This document shows positions 6,817 to 11,927 of a stretch of 11,927 bases of DNA, piece after piece. Source of the DNA: Actinomycetota bacterium (lineage in GTDB: Bacteria > Actinomycetota > Thermoleophilia > Gaiellales > Gaiellaceae); assembly GCA_005885085.1 (NCBI GenBank), contig VAXY01000145.1, forward strand, positions 1-11,927, read 5' to 3'. How positions within the stretch are numbered: the first letter of the stretch is position 1; each line of letters begins with the position of its first letter. The notes under the pieces were generated by a model that saw nothing but the letters and a program-made list of their open reading frames with translations, had not been told where the DNA came from and did no database searches. The translations under genes and the position numbers were made by a program.

Positions 6817-7777
6817 TGTCCTGACCACGGAGGTGTGAGACCCGGCTGAGTGGTGGCCGTGCTCCGAGTGAGCTGTGTGGGCGGCGTCTGTTGTACCAGC
6901 GCAGGTATCCGCTGAGTGTGCGGGCGCGGTCGACGCTTGAGCGGTAGCTGCGGGCGTAGGCCCACTCGGCGAGCAGTGTCTGGATGAAACGCTCGGCCTT
7001 GCCGTTGGTTCGCGGCCGGTAGATGCGTGTGTAGCGGCGCTCGATCGCGAGCGTCTGTGTCGTTTCGGCCCAGGCGTGGGCGTGGTAGGCCTTTGCGTTG
7101 TCGCTCAGCACGCGCTCGATCGCGATGCCGTGGTCGGCGTACCAGGCGACTGCTCTGCGGAGGAAGCGGCTGCAGCTGTCTGCGTCGCGGCCGGGCAGGA
7201 GCTCGGCGTAGGCGAGCCGCGAGTGGTCGTCGATCGCGACGTGCAGGTGCTGCCAGCCGATCCTGCGGTTGCGCGGCGGGCGGCCGGCTTCGGCGCCGAG
7301 CACCCGCTTGCCCGGCTCCCAGAAGCGGCCGAGTTGCTTCGTGTCGATGTGCAACAGCTCCCCCGGCCGTTCGCGTTCGTACCGGCGCGCGCAACGAGCG
7401 GCAGCGGCTCCCGGTCGCGGCAGTCGCGAGCAACCATGCCGCCGCAGCACCTTGCCGATCGTCGAGGGCGGATGCGGCACAAGCCCAGCTAGCCGCACCG
7501 GACCATAGGCCGTCCGCCGACGGGCCTGCACGATCCGCTCCTCCGCCTCGGCCGGCAAACGCCGCGGCTGCCGCCACGGCGTCGAAGGCAGATCCCGCAA
7601 CGACGCCCAACCACCGTGCTGGTAACGCCGCCAAAGCCGATACGCCGTCGCCCGACTACAGCCACCGCTCGCCGCCGCCAACCGCGGGCACACACCCCGC
7701 TCAATCGCCGCGACAACCTCACAACGCGACTCCCACGACAACCGCTTCCGTCGCGGACGCTCACCACCCTGCGCCAT
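6812..7777 (-). CDS. IS481-family transposase (DDE)
   Basis: The 321-residue transposase has a helix-turn-helix region at about 12-60 (RCEVVAAIERG to SRATAYRLWRRY) and an rve integrase core. Catalytic residues are D145 (LLHIDTKQL), D226 (VLSDNAK) and E262 (NGKAERF). The last two are separated by 35 residues, the classic DD(35)E spacing. IDDHSRLAYAELLPG and the RPHSSLGARPP ending are typical of IS481. The frame is open further upstream to a TTG at 7813, but the ATG at 7777 has a clear Shine-Dalgarno sequence and is the better start. The TAG stop lies in the flanking target duplication, outside the element. No frameshift or missing catalytic residue is seen, so the enzyme may be active. Confidence 0.95.
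   Translation of the reverse strand: MAQGGERPRRKRLSWESRCEVVAAIERGVCPRLAAASGGCSRATAYRLWRRYQHGGWASLRDLPSTPWRQPRRLPAEAEERIVQARRRTAYGPVRLAGLVPHPPSTIGKVLRRHGCSRLPRPGAAAARCARRYERERPGELLHIDTKQLGRFWEPGKRVLGAEAGRPPRNRRIGWQHLHVAIDDHSRLAYAELLPGRDADSCSRFLRRAVAWYADHGIAIERVLSDNAKAYHAHAWAETTQTLAIERRYTRIYRPRTNGKAERFIQTLLAEWAYARSYRSSVDRARTLSGYLRWYNRRRPHSSLGARPPLSRVSHLRGQDS
6817..6841 (+). repeat. IS481 left inverted repeat
   Basis: The end reads TGTCCTGACCACGGAGG and continues to TGTGAGAC. It matches the reverse complement of 7851-7875 at 19 of 25 positions. The blocks TGT, TGACCAC, GA and TGAGAC are shared. Confidence 0.88.
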
Positions 7778-7783
7778 TCCGGG

Positions 7784-7790
7784 CCTCCTC
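7784..7790 (-). promoter_or_regulatory. Ribosome binding site of the transposase
   Basis: On the minus strand GAGGAGG ends 6 nt before the ATG at 7777. It decides the start in favour of this ATG over the upstream TTG at 7813, which has no comparable site. Confidence 0.7.
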
Positions 7791-7836
7791 ACCGAGCTTG
7801 GGGTCTTCGACAACCCGCAAGCTCACGGGAGGCCCG

Positions 7837-7853
7837 GACGGATCAGATCCGTC
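7837..7853. other. Hairpin near the right end of the IS481 element
   Basis: GACGGAT (7837-7843), loop CAG, ATCCGTC (7847-7853) make a perfect 7-bp stem upstream of the transposase start, overlapping the inner edge of the right inverted repeat. No T-run follows on either strand, so it is not a standard terminator. It could hinder read-through transcription or translation from outside. Confidence 0.45.
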
Positions 7854-7875
7854 TCAGAGGTCTGTGGTCATTACA
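7851..7875 (-). repeat. IS481 right inverted repeat
   Basis: Read on the minus strand it starts TGTAATGACCACAGACC and continues to TCTGAGAC. It matches the left end at 19 of 25 positions. The element ends with ACA at 7873-7875 on the plus strand. Confidence 0.88.
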
Positions 7876-7881
7876 GCTAGG
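7876..7881. repeat. Right target-site duplication of the IS481 element (GCTAGG)
   Basis: It differs from the left copy GCTAGC only in the last base. On the minus strand it contains the TAG stop (7877-7879) of the sigma factor remnant. Confidence 0.75.
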
Positions 7882-8036
7882 CCAGGCGGCGCAGCTTTTC
7901 GGGATCCGCCACCAGGTCGATCTCGACGATCCGCCCGCCGGCGACGGTGAAACCGACCACCGCGAACGGCCCCCCTTCGGGGGCGACGACGACGCCGGCG
8001 GTTCCGTTGACGATCGCCGGCCGCGCGAAGGGCGCG
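7877..8036 (-). pseudogene. C-terminal tail of an ECF sigma factor (SigJ/ECF41-like SnoaL domain)
   Basis: The minus-strand frame ending at TAG 7877-7879 gives RPAIVNGTAGVVV, then GPFAVVGFTVAGGRIVEIDL and VADPEKLRRLA. That is the usual ending of the SnoaL-like domain fused to ECF41/SigJ-type sigma factors, which modulates sigma activity in that group. Only about 50 codons are recognisable. Upstream of about 8036 the open frame continues but reads as antisense of the next genes, with no sigma region 2 or 4. The start of the remnant is therefore approximate. The stop is the natural family end, so the nearby IS did not truncate the gene; the 5' loss is a separate event. Confidence 0.6.
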
Positions 8037-8128
8037 AGGCGCGAGCCGCGTTCGAGGTCGTCGTGCTGTTCGCACTCGCACTCACCGCCGTCTCGATCCG
8101 CGTCTTCACGCGCACCGCGCTGAGGTGA
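8037..8128 (+). pseudogene. Probable C-terminal tail of an ABC-2-type membrane permease
   Basis: The plus-strand frame ending TGA at 8126-8128 encodes REARAAFEVVV followed by LFALALTAVSIRVFTRTALR. This is one hydrophobic helix with a basic end, the common finish of ABC-2 exporter permeases. It begins where the oppositely directed sigma tail loses similarity, so the two fragments meet near 8036. Only about 30 codons remain. The assignment rests on a short hydrophobic segment and is tentative; it may be non-coding. Confidence 0.3.
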
Positions 8129-8152
8129 CGGCCAAGCTGCAACCATGTCGCG

Positions 8153-8467
8153 GTGCACGTCACGCTCACCCGCGTCAGCACGGGCGACCAGCCGATCTCG
8201 ACCGCGACGATCGTCGGCGAGGAGATGCACCGCTGGTTGCGCGACCTCGAGGGCTTCGAGGGTTTCCTGATGCTCTCCCGCGAGGGCACCACGATCGGGC
8301 TCACGTTCTGGGCGAGCAGCGAGATCGCCGAGCGGTATCGCGCCTCCCGGGAAGAGTTCCGGAACCGGATGACCTCGGTCGTCGGCGTCCAGATCGAGGA
8401 GGTCGTCGACTACGAGCTCACCTTCGCCCAACTCGGGGCGCTGGTGGCCGGGCCTGAGCTAACGTAG
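8153..8467 (+). CDS. Small ABM-like (dimeric alpha/beta barrel) protein of unknown function
   Basis: The 104-residue product starts with GTG. Its pattern is strand (VHVTLTRV), helix (EEMHRWLRDLEGFEG), strand (FLMLSREGTTIGLTFW), helix (SSEIAERYRASREEFRNRM) and strand (VVGVQIEEVVDYEL). The GFEGFLML core followed by an FW motif resembles antibiotic-biosynthesis-monooxygenase/stress-responsive barrel proteins. No cofactor motif is visible, and substrate and role are unknown. Its TAG stop at 8465-8467 overlaps the putative -10 box of dinB. It stands 24 bp after the permease fragment. Confidence 0.65.
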   Translation: MHVTLTRVSTGDQPISTATIVGEEMHRWLRDLEGFEGFLMLSREGTTIGLTFWASSEIAERYRASREEFRNRMTSVVGVQIEEVVDYELTFAQLGALVAGPELT

Positions 8468-8470
8468 ACT
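8465..8470 (+). promoter_or_regulatory. Possible -10 box of dinB
   Basis: TAGACT, the same hexamer as proposed for radA, lies 12 nt before the dinB ATG and directly upstream of the LexA box. No convincing -35 is seen. Transcription would start near 8477, within or next to the operator, giving a nearly leaderless mRNA. Confidence 0.35.
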
Positions 8471-8476
8471 CTATGA

Positions 8477-8488
8477 GAACATATGTTC
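8477..8488. promoter_or_regulatory. LexA operator (SOS box) of dinB
   Basis: GAACATATGTTC is a perfect 12-bp palindrome matching the GAAC-N4-GTTC LexA box of Actinobacteria and Firmicutes. It overlaps the dinB start codon (ATG 8483-8485). LexA bound here would block transcription initiation just upstream, so expression should be induced by DNA damage. Confidence 0.85.
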
Positions 8489-9659
8489 GTGTCGGACGAG
8501 GCGACGATCCTCCATGCCGACGTGGACTCGTTCTACGCGTCCGTCGAGCAGCGGGACGACCCTGCCCTGCGCGGCCGCCCGGTGATCGTCGGATCGTCGG
8601 GGCCGGGGTCGTGCTCGCGGCCAGCTACGAGGCCAAGACCCACGGCGTCCGCACGGCGATGGGCGGCCGGGAGGCACGAAACCTCTGCCCTGACGCGATC
8701 GTTGTCCCGCCGCGGATGTCTGCGTACTCGGAGGCGAGCAAGGCGCTCTTTCGCGTCTTCGAGGACGCGACGCCGGTCGTCGAGGGGCTGTCGATCGACG
8801 AGGCGTTCCTCGACGTCCGCGGCATGAAGCGGCTGGCGGGGTTGCCGACGGAGATTGCCGTGCGGCTCCGGCGGGACGTTCGCGAGCGCGTGGGTCTGCC
8901 GATCTCGATCGGCGTGGCGCGGACGAAGTTCCTCGCAAAGGTGGCGAGCGGCGTCGCGAAGCCCGACGGATTGCTCGTTGTGCCACCCGAACGCGAGTTG
9001 ACGTTCCTCCACAGGCTGCCGGTCGAGCGGCTCTGGGGTGTCGGCGCGATCACGGCGGACAAGCTGCACGACCGAGGCATCTCGACGGTCGGCGAGGTCG
9101 CCTGTCTCGATGAAGACGTGCTCGTGACCGCACTCGGTCGCGCACTCGGCCGCCAGCTGCACGCGCTCGCGCACAATCGCGATGCTCGGCCCGTCCGTGT
9201 CGGCCGCCGTCGCGGCTCGGTCGGCGCGCAGTGCGCGCTCGGCCGCTCGCGGAAATCGCGCGAGGAGGTCGACGCCGTCGTGATCGCGGCGTCGCGCACC
9301 GCGTCGGCCGGACGGTCGTGCTCCGGTTGCGCTTCGACGACTTCTCGCGTGCGACCCGGTCGTACACGTTGCCGCTGCCGACGGCGGACACACACGTGAT
9401 CCTCACGACGGTGCGCTGGTTGTTCGCAAGCGCGCTGCCGCTGATCGAGCATCAGGGGCTCACGCTCGTCGGAGTCGCGGTCGCGAATCTCGAGGACAGC
9501 CGGACGCTCCAGCTGCCGCTGCCGTTCGATCTCCGCTCCGGCGGCGCGCTGGACGCTGCCGTCGACGAGATCCGGGTCCGCTTCGGATCGTCGGCGATCA
9601 CCCGGGCGGTGCTGCTCGGGCGCGACTCAGGGCTGGTCGTGCCGCTGCTTCCCGACTGA
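8483..9659 (+). pseudogene. dinB: DNA polymerase IV (DinB), disrupted by two frameshifts
   Basis: Three successive frames make one Y-family polymerase. From ATG 8483 the first frame reads ILHADVDSFYASVEQ and RGRPVIVG, with the first catalytic Asp. From about 8592 the second gives GAGVVLAASYEAKTHGVRTA, LSIDEAFLDV (catalytic Asp/Glu), PISIGVARTKFLAKVASG and the HhH region LPVERLWGVGAITADKL. From about 9280 the third gives VGRTVVLRLRFDDFSRATRS (little-finger domain) to the stop at 9657-9659. The first break is an exact 8-bp tandem duplication; removing one copy restores PVIVGAGVVLAASYEAK. The second, near 9275-9310, looks like a deletion, since about a dozen residues usual between the EEVDAVV helix and VGRTVV are missing. 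No Shine-Dalgarno is seen before the ATG; GTG 8489 is an alternative start. As read, no functional polymerase can be made. Confidence 0.85.
8584..8599 (+). repeat. 8-bp tandem duplication (GATCGTCG x2) that breaks dinB
   Basis: GATCGTCG at 8584-8591 is followed at once by an identical copy at 8592-8599. Deleting one copy joins PVIVG to AGVVLAASYEAK in frame, the expected polymerase IV sequence. The duplication, not a degenerate stretch, is therefore the lesion. Confidence 0.9.
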
Positions 9660-9680
9660 CTTCGTGCGACATTCCCGGTA

Positions 9681-10042
9681 ATGGATCTGCTCGAGCGGTC
9701 GACCGAGCTGGCGGTGTTGGAGGAAGCCCTTCGGACCGTGCGCGCGTCCGGTCACGGTTCGGTCGTGCTCGTCGCCGGCGAAGCCGGAATCGGCAAGACG
9801 GCGCTTCTCAACGCCTTCTGCGGCGGCAGCCGCGGCGTGCCGGTTGTGCGCGGCGGCTGCGATCCGCTCTTCACCCCGCGCGCGCTCGGCCCGCTGCTCG
9901 AGGTTGCCGAGGAGATCGGCGGGGAGTTCGGGAGCATCGTCGCACGCGGGGCCGCGCCGGCCGAGGTCGTCCAGGCGCTGATGCACGACCTGCGGCGGCG
10001 GCGCCCGACCATCCTCGTGCTCGAGACCTCCACTGGGCGGTG
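9681..10042 (+). pseudogene. 5' stub of an AAA/LuxR-type (LAL) transcriptional regulator
   Basis: The ATG at 9681 opens an N terminus typical of large ATP-binding LuxR regulators: LLERSTELAVLEEAL, Walker A GEAGIGKTALL (33-43), then CDPLFTPRALGPLLEVAEE and LRRRRPTILVLE (104-115). After codon 115 the frame leaves the family. Moving by one base gives DLHWA, which completes the expected Walker B VLEDLHWA, so a single base has probably been lost near 10025. Similarity ends after about 10042. The family normally runs to about 900-1000 residues with a C-terminal LuxR DNA-binding domain, so more than four fifths are missing. The open frame runs on to 10298 only as antisense of the globin gene. The stub starts 21 bp after dinB. 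Confidence 0.72.
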
Positions 10043-10060
10043 CAGGTGGATCTGCCGCGG

Positions 10061-10477
10061 TCAGGTCAGAGCAGGCGCAGCTTGGTACGTCTCGGGCAGC
10101 GGCGTACCCGTCTCCGACGACTCGACCTCGACGATGTCGGCGCGCATGGGTCCGAGCAGCCCGAGCAGCTCGTCCTGTTCCGCTTTCGGGACCTCGAACC
10201 CGTCGAGCGTCGTCACCAAGTCCTCGACGAGAGCGTCGAACTCTCCGGCCGTCACTCCCATGCCATCGTGCGTTTCCCGCATGCCCCGACCGCTATAGGT
10301 ACAAGGGCCGCCGGTCGCCTCACACACCTGGTCGACCAGCATCTTCTGGAGTCGCGGGATATCTGTGCGCGCGAACTTTCCGTTGATCCTGTTGTCGCCT
10401 GCGCAGCGGGCCGAGAAGGAATCCACCACTGCCGTGATCGCATCGAGACCGCCGAGTCGTTCATAGAGCGAGGCCAT
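10061..10477 (-). CDS. Group I truncated haemoglobin
   Basis: The 138-residue 2/2 globin binds haem and is expected to handle O2 or NO. It begins SLYERLGGLDAITAVVDSF and has the group I pattern RINGKF, IPRLQKMLVDQ, EATGGPCTYSGRGM. MRETHDGMGV follows, where H70 is the proximal (F8) haem ligand, then GEFDALVEDLVTTLDGFEVP. The FY of many trHbN proteins (B10 Tyr) is FS here (Ser22), so the distal-pocket hydrogen bonding may differ from the mycobacterial type. Residues after about 118 form a short extra tail. The frame is open far upstream, but the ATG at 10477 has GGAGG 5 nt before it and gives the standard globin start. No globin reductase or partner is adjacent. Confidence 0.92.
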   Translation of the reverse strand: MASLYERLGGLDAITAVVDSFSARCAGDNRINGKFARTDIPRLQKMLVDQVCEATGGPCTYSGRGMRETHDGMGVTAGEFDALVEDLVTTLDGFEVPKAEQDELLGLLGPMRADIVEVESSETGTPLPETYQAAPALT

Positions 10478-10482
10478 CGCTA

Positions 10483-10487
10483 CCTCC
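10483..10487 (-). promoter_or_regulatory. Ribosome binding site of the truncated haemoglobin
   Basis: GGAGG on the minus strand ends 5 nt before ATG 10477. It fixes the start within a much longer open frame. A second ATG at 10488-10490 is out of frame. Confidence 0.7.
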
Positions 10488-10543
10488 CATGGTTGCCTCC
10501 CGGGATCCGATCCTACGACGTCCGTGGAGGTCAATCCAGCCGG

Positions 10544-10559
10544 GACGAGGCGCCTCGTC
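10544..10559. terminator. Perfect 16-bp palindrome at the permease stop (possible terminator)
   Basis: GACGAGGCGCCTCGTC is fully self-complementary and can form a 6-bp stem with a GCGC loop. It overlaps the permease stop codon (10558-10560, minus strand) and lies upstream of the globin gene. No T-run follows, so it could be a weak intrinsic terminator or a protein-binding dyad. Confidence 0.35.
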
Positions 10560-11413
10560 AGTTCGCGACGTCGCGGCGGCGGAAGACGATCCATGCCGCC
10601 GCCAGCGGCGGCGCTGCGTACAGAGCCGAGATCCAGACCGCGTGTCCGATCAGCCCCCAGTTGGTCGGCGTCTCGAAGGGGCCGTGCCAGGCGTGGAGCT
10701 GGGTGACGAGGATGTACGGACGGGCACCTTTGATCGCCGGAAGTGCCGCCAGCCCGGTGAGCGCGAGCGCGTAGAAGATCGTCCCGACGACGGCGGTCAC
10801 ACTCTGTCTCGTGACGACCGAGAGCAGCAGGCCGAAGCTGGCGATCGCGATCACCGGCACGGCGTAGACGGCGATCGCAGCGAACGTCAACCCGAGCGCC
10901 TGCACGGCGGAGATGCGTTGTCCGCTGACGTTCGCAAGCGGATGGAACCCCCAGGCGGCGACGCCGGCGACGATGCCCGCCGCCGCGAAGACGAGCAGCG
11001 CGACGACGACGTAGGAGAACAGCGCCAGGGCCTTGGCGGACCGAACGGACGAGGATCGTCTTCAGCGTGCCGCCGCCGTCCTCGTTGGCGACGATGTCCC
11101 CGCCCACGAGCGCGGCGACGATCGCCGGCCCGAAGTAGGCGATCTCCTTGAGCACGACCGGGGTGAGCGCCAGCCCGCTGTGACGAAGTCCGGCGCCCAT
11201 CGGATCGGCATAGGGGCCGTCGTTCGGGGTCACCTTCGAGATCTCGATCGAGACGAGGAAGACGAGCTCCACGATTGCGGCGGCCGCGAGCCCGGCCCAG
11301 CTGCGCCTCTGCGCGACGAGCTTGCGCAGCTCCCAGTGGTAGGTGGCGAACACCGCGGCGAGGCTGTCGCCGAGGCCACCGGTGCGCTGCGCCGGATACG
11401 CCTGCGCGCTCAT
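10558..11413 (-). pseudogene. ABC-2-type transporter permease, frameshifted
   Basis: The ATG at 11413 overlaps the ATPase stop (ATGA). The first frame encodes a cytoplasmic start (YHWELRKLVAQRRSW), a helix LAAAAIVELVFLVSI and IVAALVGGDIVANEDGGGTL, ending with KTILVRSVR, the normal ABC-2 coupling-helix region. Near 11030-11045 the frame shifts. The continuation KALALFSYVVVALLVFAAAG, GLLLSVVTRQSVTAVVGTIF and AWIVFRRRDVAN runs in another frame to TGA at 10558-10560. Family members have several residues between the SVR and the KALAL-like segment that are absent here, so a short deletion (perhaps 10-20 nt) is the likely cause. Rejoined, the protein would have about six helices and about 285 residues. 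Exported substrate unknown. Confidence 0.8.
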
Positions 11414-11927
11414 GCAGCCACGTCCTCGGCCGCACCCACATCCGGCTCCGTCAAGCGGAAGAAGAGCTCCTCCAGCGTCGTCTGCTCGCGCACGAGCTCG
11501 CGAATGCCGACACCGGCATCCGCCAACGCCCGCGTCAGCGCAACCGTCCCCTCGTTGCCGGCGAGCGTGAACACGAGCTCGTCGTGCTCGCGCCGCAGCC
11601 CGCGCACATCCGGCAGCGATCCGAGCGCGGCCGAAGCTCGGTCGAGGTCGCTTGCCCGCAGCCGGTAGCCGGGCGCAGTGGTTGGTGCCAGATCGGCGAG
11701 CTCGCCCTCGTGGACGATGCGCCCCTCGTTGATGACGGCAACACGGTTGCATACCTCCTGCACCTCTCCGAGCAGATGGCTCGAGAGCACGATCGTCATC
11801 CCCTCAGCGGCAAGTCGATGAAGGAGCGCACGCAGAAACCGAATCCCTGCAGGATCGACGCCGTTTGCCGGCTCGTCCAGGAGCAGCAGCCGCGGACTGC
11901 GGATCAGGCATGACGCGATCCCGAGCC
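11410..11927 (-). CDS. ABC transporter ATP-binding protein, C-terminal part (partial)
   Basis: The gene enters from the right edge; 171 codons are visible. LGIASCLIRS is the stretch just after the signature motif. Walker B with the D-loop region is LLLLDEPANGVDP (visible residues 13-25), and the switch histidine is in IVLSSHLL (45-52). A C-terminal accessory region of about 85 residues (PGYRLRASDLD to REQTTLEELFFRLTEPD) is the DUF4162-type tail of exporter ATPases. Walker A and the signature lie outside the window. The TGA stop at 11410-11412 overlaps the permease ATG at 11413, so the pair is one operon with translational coupling. With the permease broken, this ATPase has no visible membrane partner. 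Confidence 0.92.
   Translation of the reverse strand, partial: LGIASCLIRSPRLLLLDEPANGVDPAGIRFLRALLHRLAAEGMTIVLSSHLLGEVQEVCNRVAVINEGRIVHEGELADLAPTTAPGYRLRASDLDRASAALGSLPDVRGLRREHDELVFTLAGNEGTVALTRALADAGVGIRELVREQTTLEELFFRLTEPDVGAAEDVAA

Larger units (their letters stand above)
6817..7875 (-). mobile_element. Complete IS481-family insertion sequence, 1059 bp
   Basis: Boundaries come from imperfect inverted repeats beginning TGT at both ends (6817-6841 and 7851-7875, 19 of 25 matching) and 6-bp NCTAGN flanks. One transposase gene on the minus strand fills nearly the whole element. Size is normal for the family (about 1 kb). It sits 1 bp after the radA stop, between radA and the tail of an ECF sigma factor gene that would otherwise have converged on it. 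Confidence 0.92.

Noticed and set aside
5478..7634. 718-codon open frame on the minus strand
   Set aside because: It runs antisense through radA and out of frame through the transposase, is Arg/Ala/Asp-rich and has no domain; it is a by-product of high-GC codon use.
10037..10058. Hairpin between the LAL stub and the globin stop
   Set aside because: The stem is only about 7 bp with a bulge and no T-run, so it is not a supportable terminator.
10510..10534. Possible globin promoter (TTGACC and TAGGAT, minus strand)
   Set aside because: The hexamers are individually good but only 13 bp apart, too short for a sigma-70-type promoter.
10061..11752. 563-codon minus-strand frame read as one protein
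   Set aside because: It chains an out-of-frame part of the ATPase, the first half of the permease, noise and the globin; each has its own start, so it is not a fusion protein.
1..11927. CRISPR arrays, tRNA or rRNA genes
   Set aside because: No regularly spaced repeats, and no cloverleaf or rRNA-like sequence noticed on either strand by eye.

Overview
The window is high-GC (roughly two-thirds G+C by eye), with GTG/TTG starts, leaderless-looking promoters and an actinobacterial-type gene set: class II lysyl-tRNA synthetase, ClpC, RadA, a group I truncated haemoglobin and a LexA box of the GAAC-N4-GTTC type. I read it as an actinobacterial chromosome. The deep, less-studied Thermoleophilia/Gaiellales side is my guess from the feel of the protein sequences, not something I can prove.

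Layout. 1-1681 (+): the 3' end of lysS, then a Wzz-like two-helix membrane protein with a long coiled-coil tail, then a 5'-truncated, frame-broken remnant of a GT39-type membrane glycosyltransferase. 1760-4279 (+): complete clpC. 4291-4818 (+): a small multi-helix membrane protein with cytochrome-b-like histidines and a probably frameshifted tail. 4844-5491 (-): a SAM methyltransferase, convergent with it. 5523-6815 (+): complete radA, 31 bp from the divergent methyltransferase. 6817-7875: a complete IS481-family element with 25-bp imperfect ends and 6-bp NCTAGN target repeats, inserted 1 bp after the radA stop codon. 7877-8128: two head-on gene ends, an ECF sigma factor tail (-) and a probable ABC-2 permease tail (+). 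8153-8467 (+): a small ABM-like protein. 8483-9659 (+): dinB (DNA polymerase IV) under a perfect LexA box but broken by an exact 8-bp tandem duplication and a second frameshift. 9681-10042 (+): the 5' stub of an AAA/LuxR-type (LAL) regulator. 10061-10477 (-): intact truncated haemoglobin. 10558-11927 (-): an ABC exporter, with the ATPase (start outside the window) overlapping a frame-broken permease by 4 nt.

How it fits together. The core protein-quality and DNA-repair genes (clpC, radA), the transposase, the globin and the methyltransferase have long intact frames. The accessory genes between and after them are eroded: about seven broken or partial reading frames in 12 kb. Because the long genes are clean, decay under relaxed selection is a better explanation than random base-calling indels, although assembly error cannot be excluded from one sequence. 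I did not find a clearly new biological system. The most informative signals are the dinB duplication under a retained SOS box, the IS481 insertion in a stop-codon CTAG that also supplies the transposase stop, and a PafBC-like promoter at radA.
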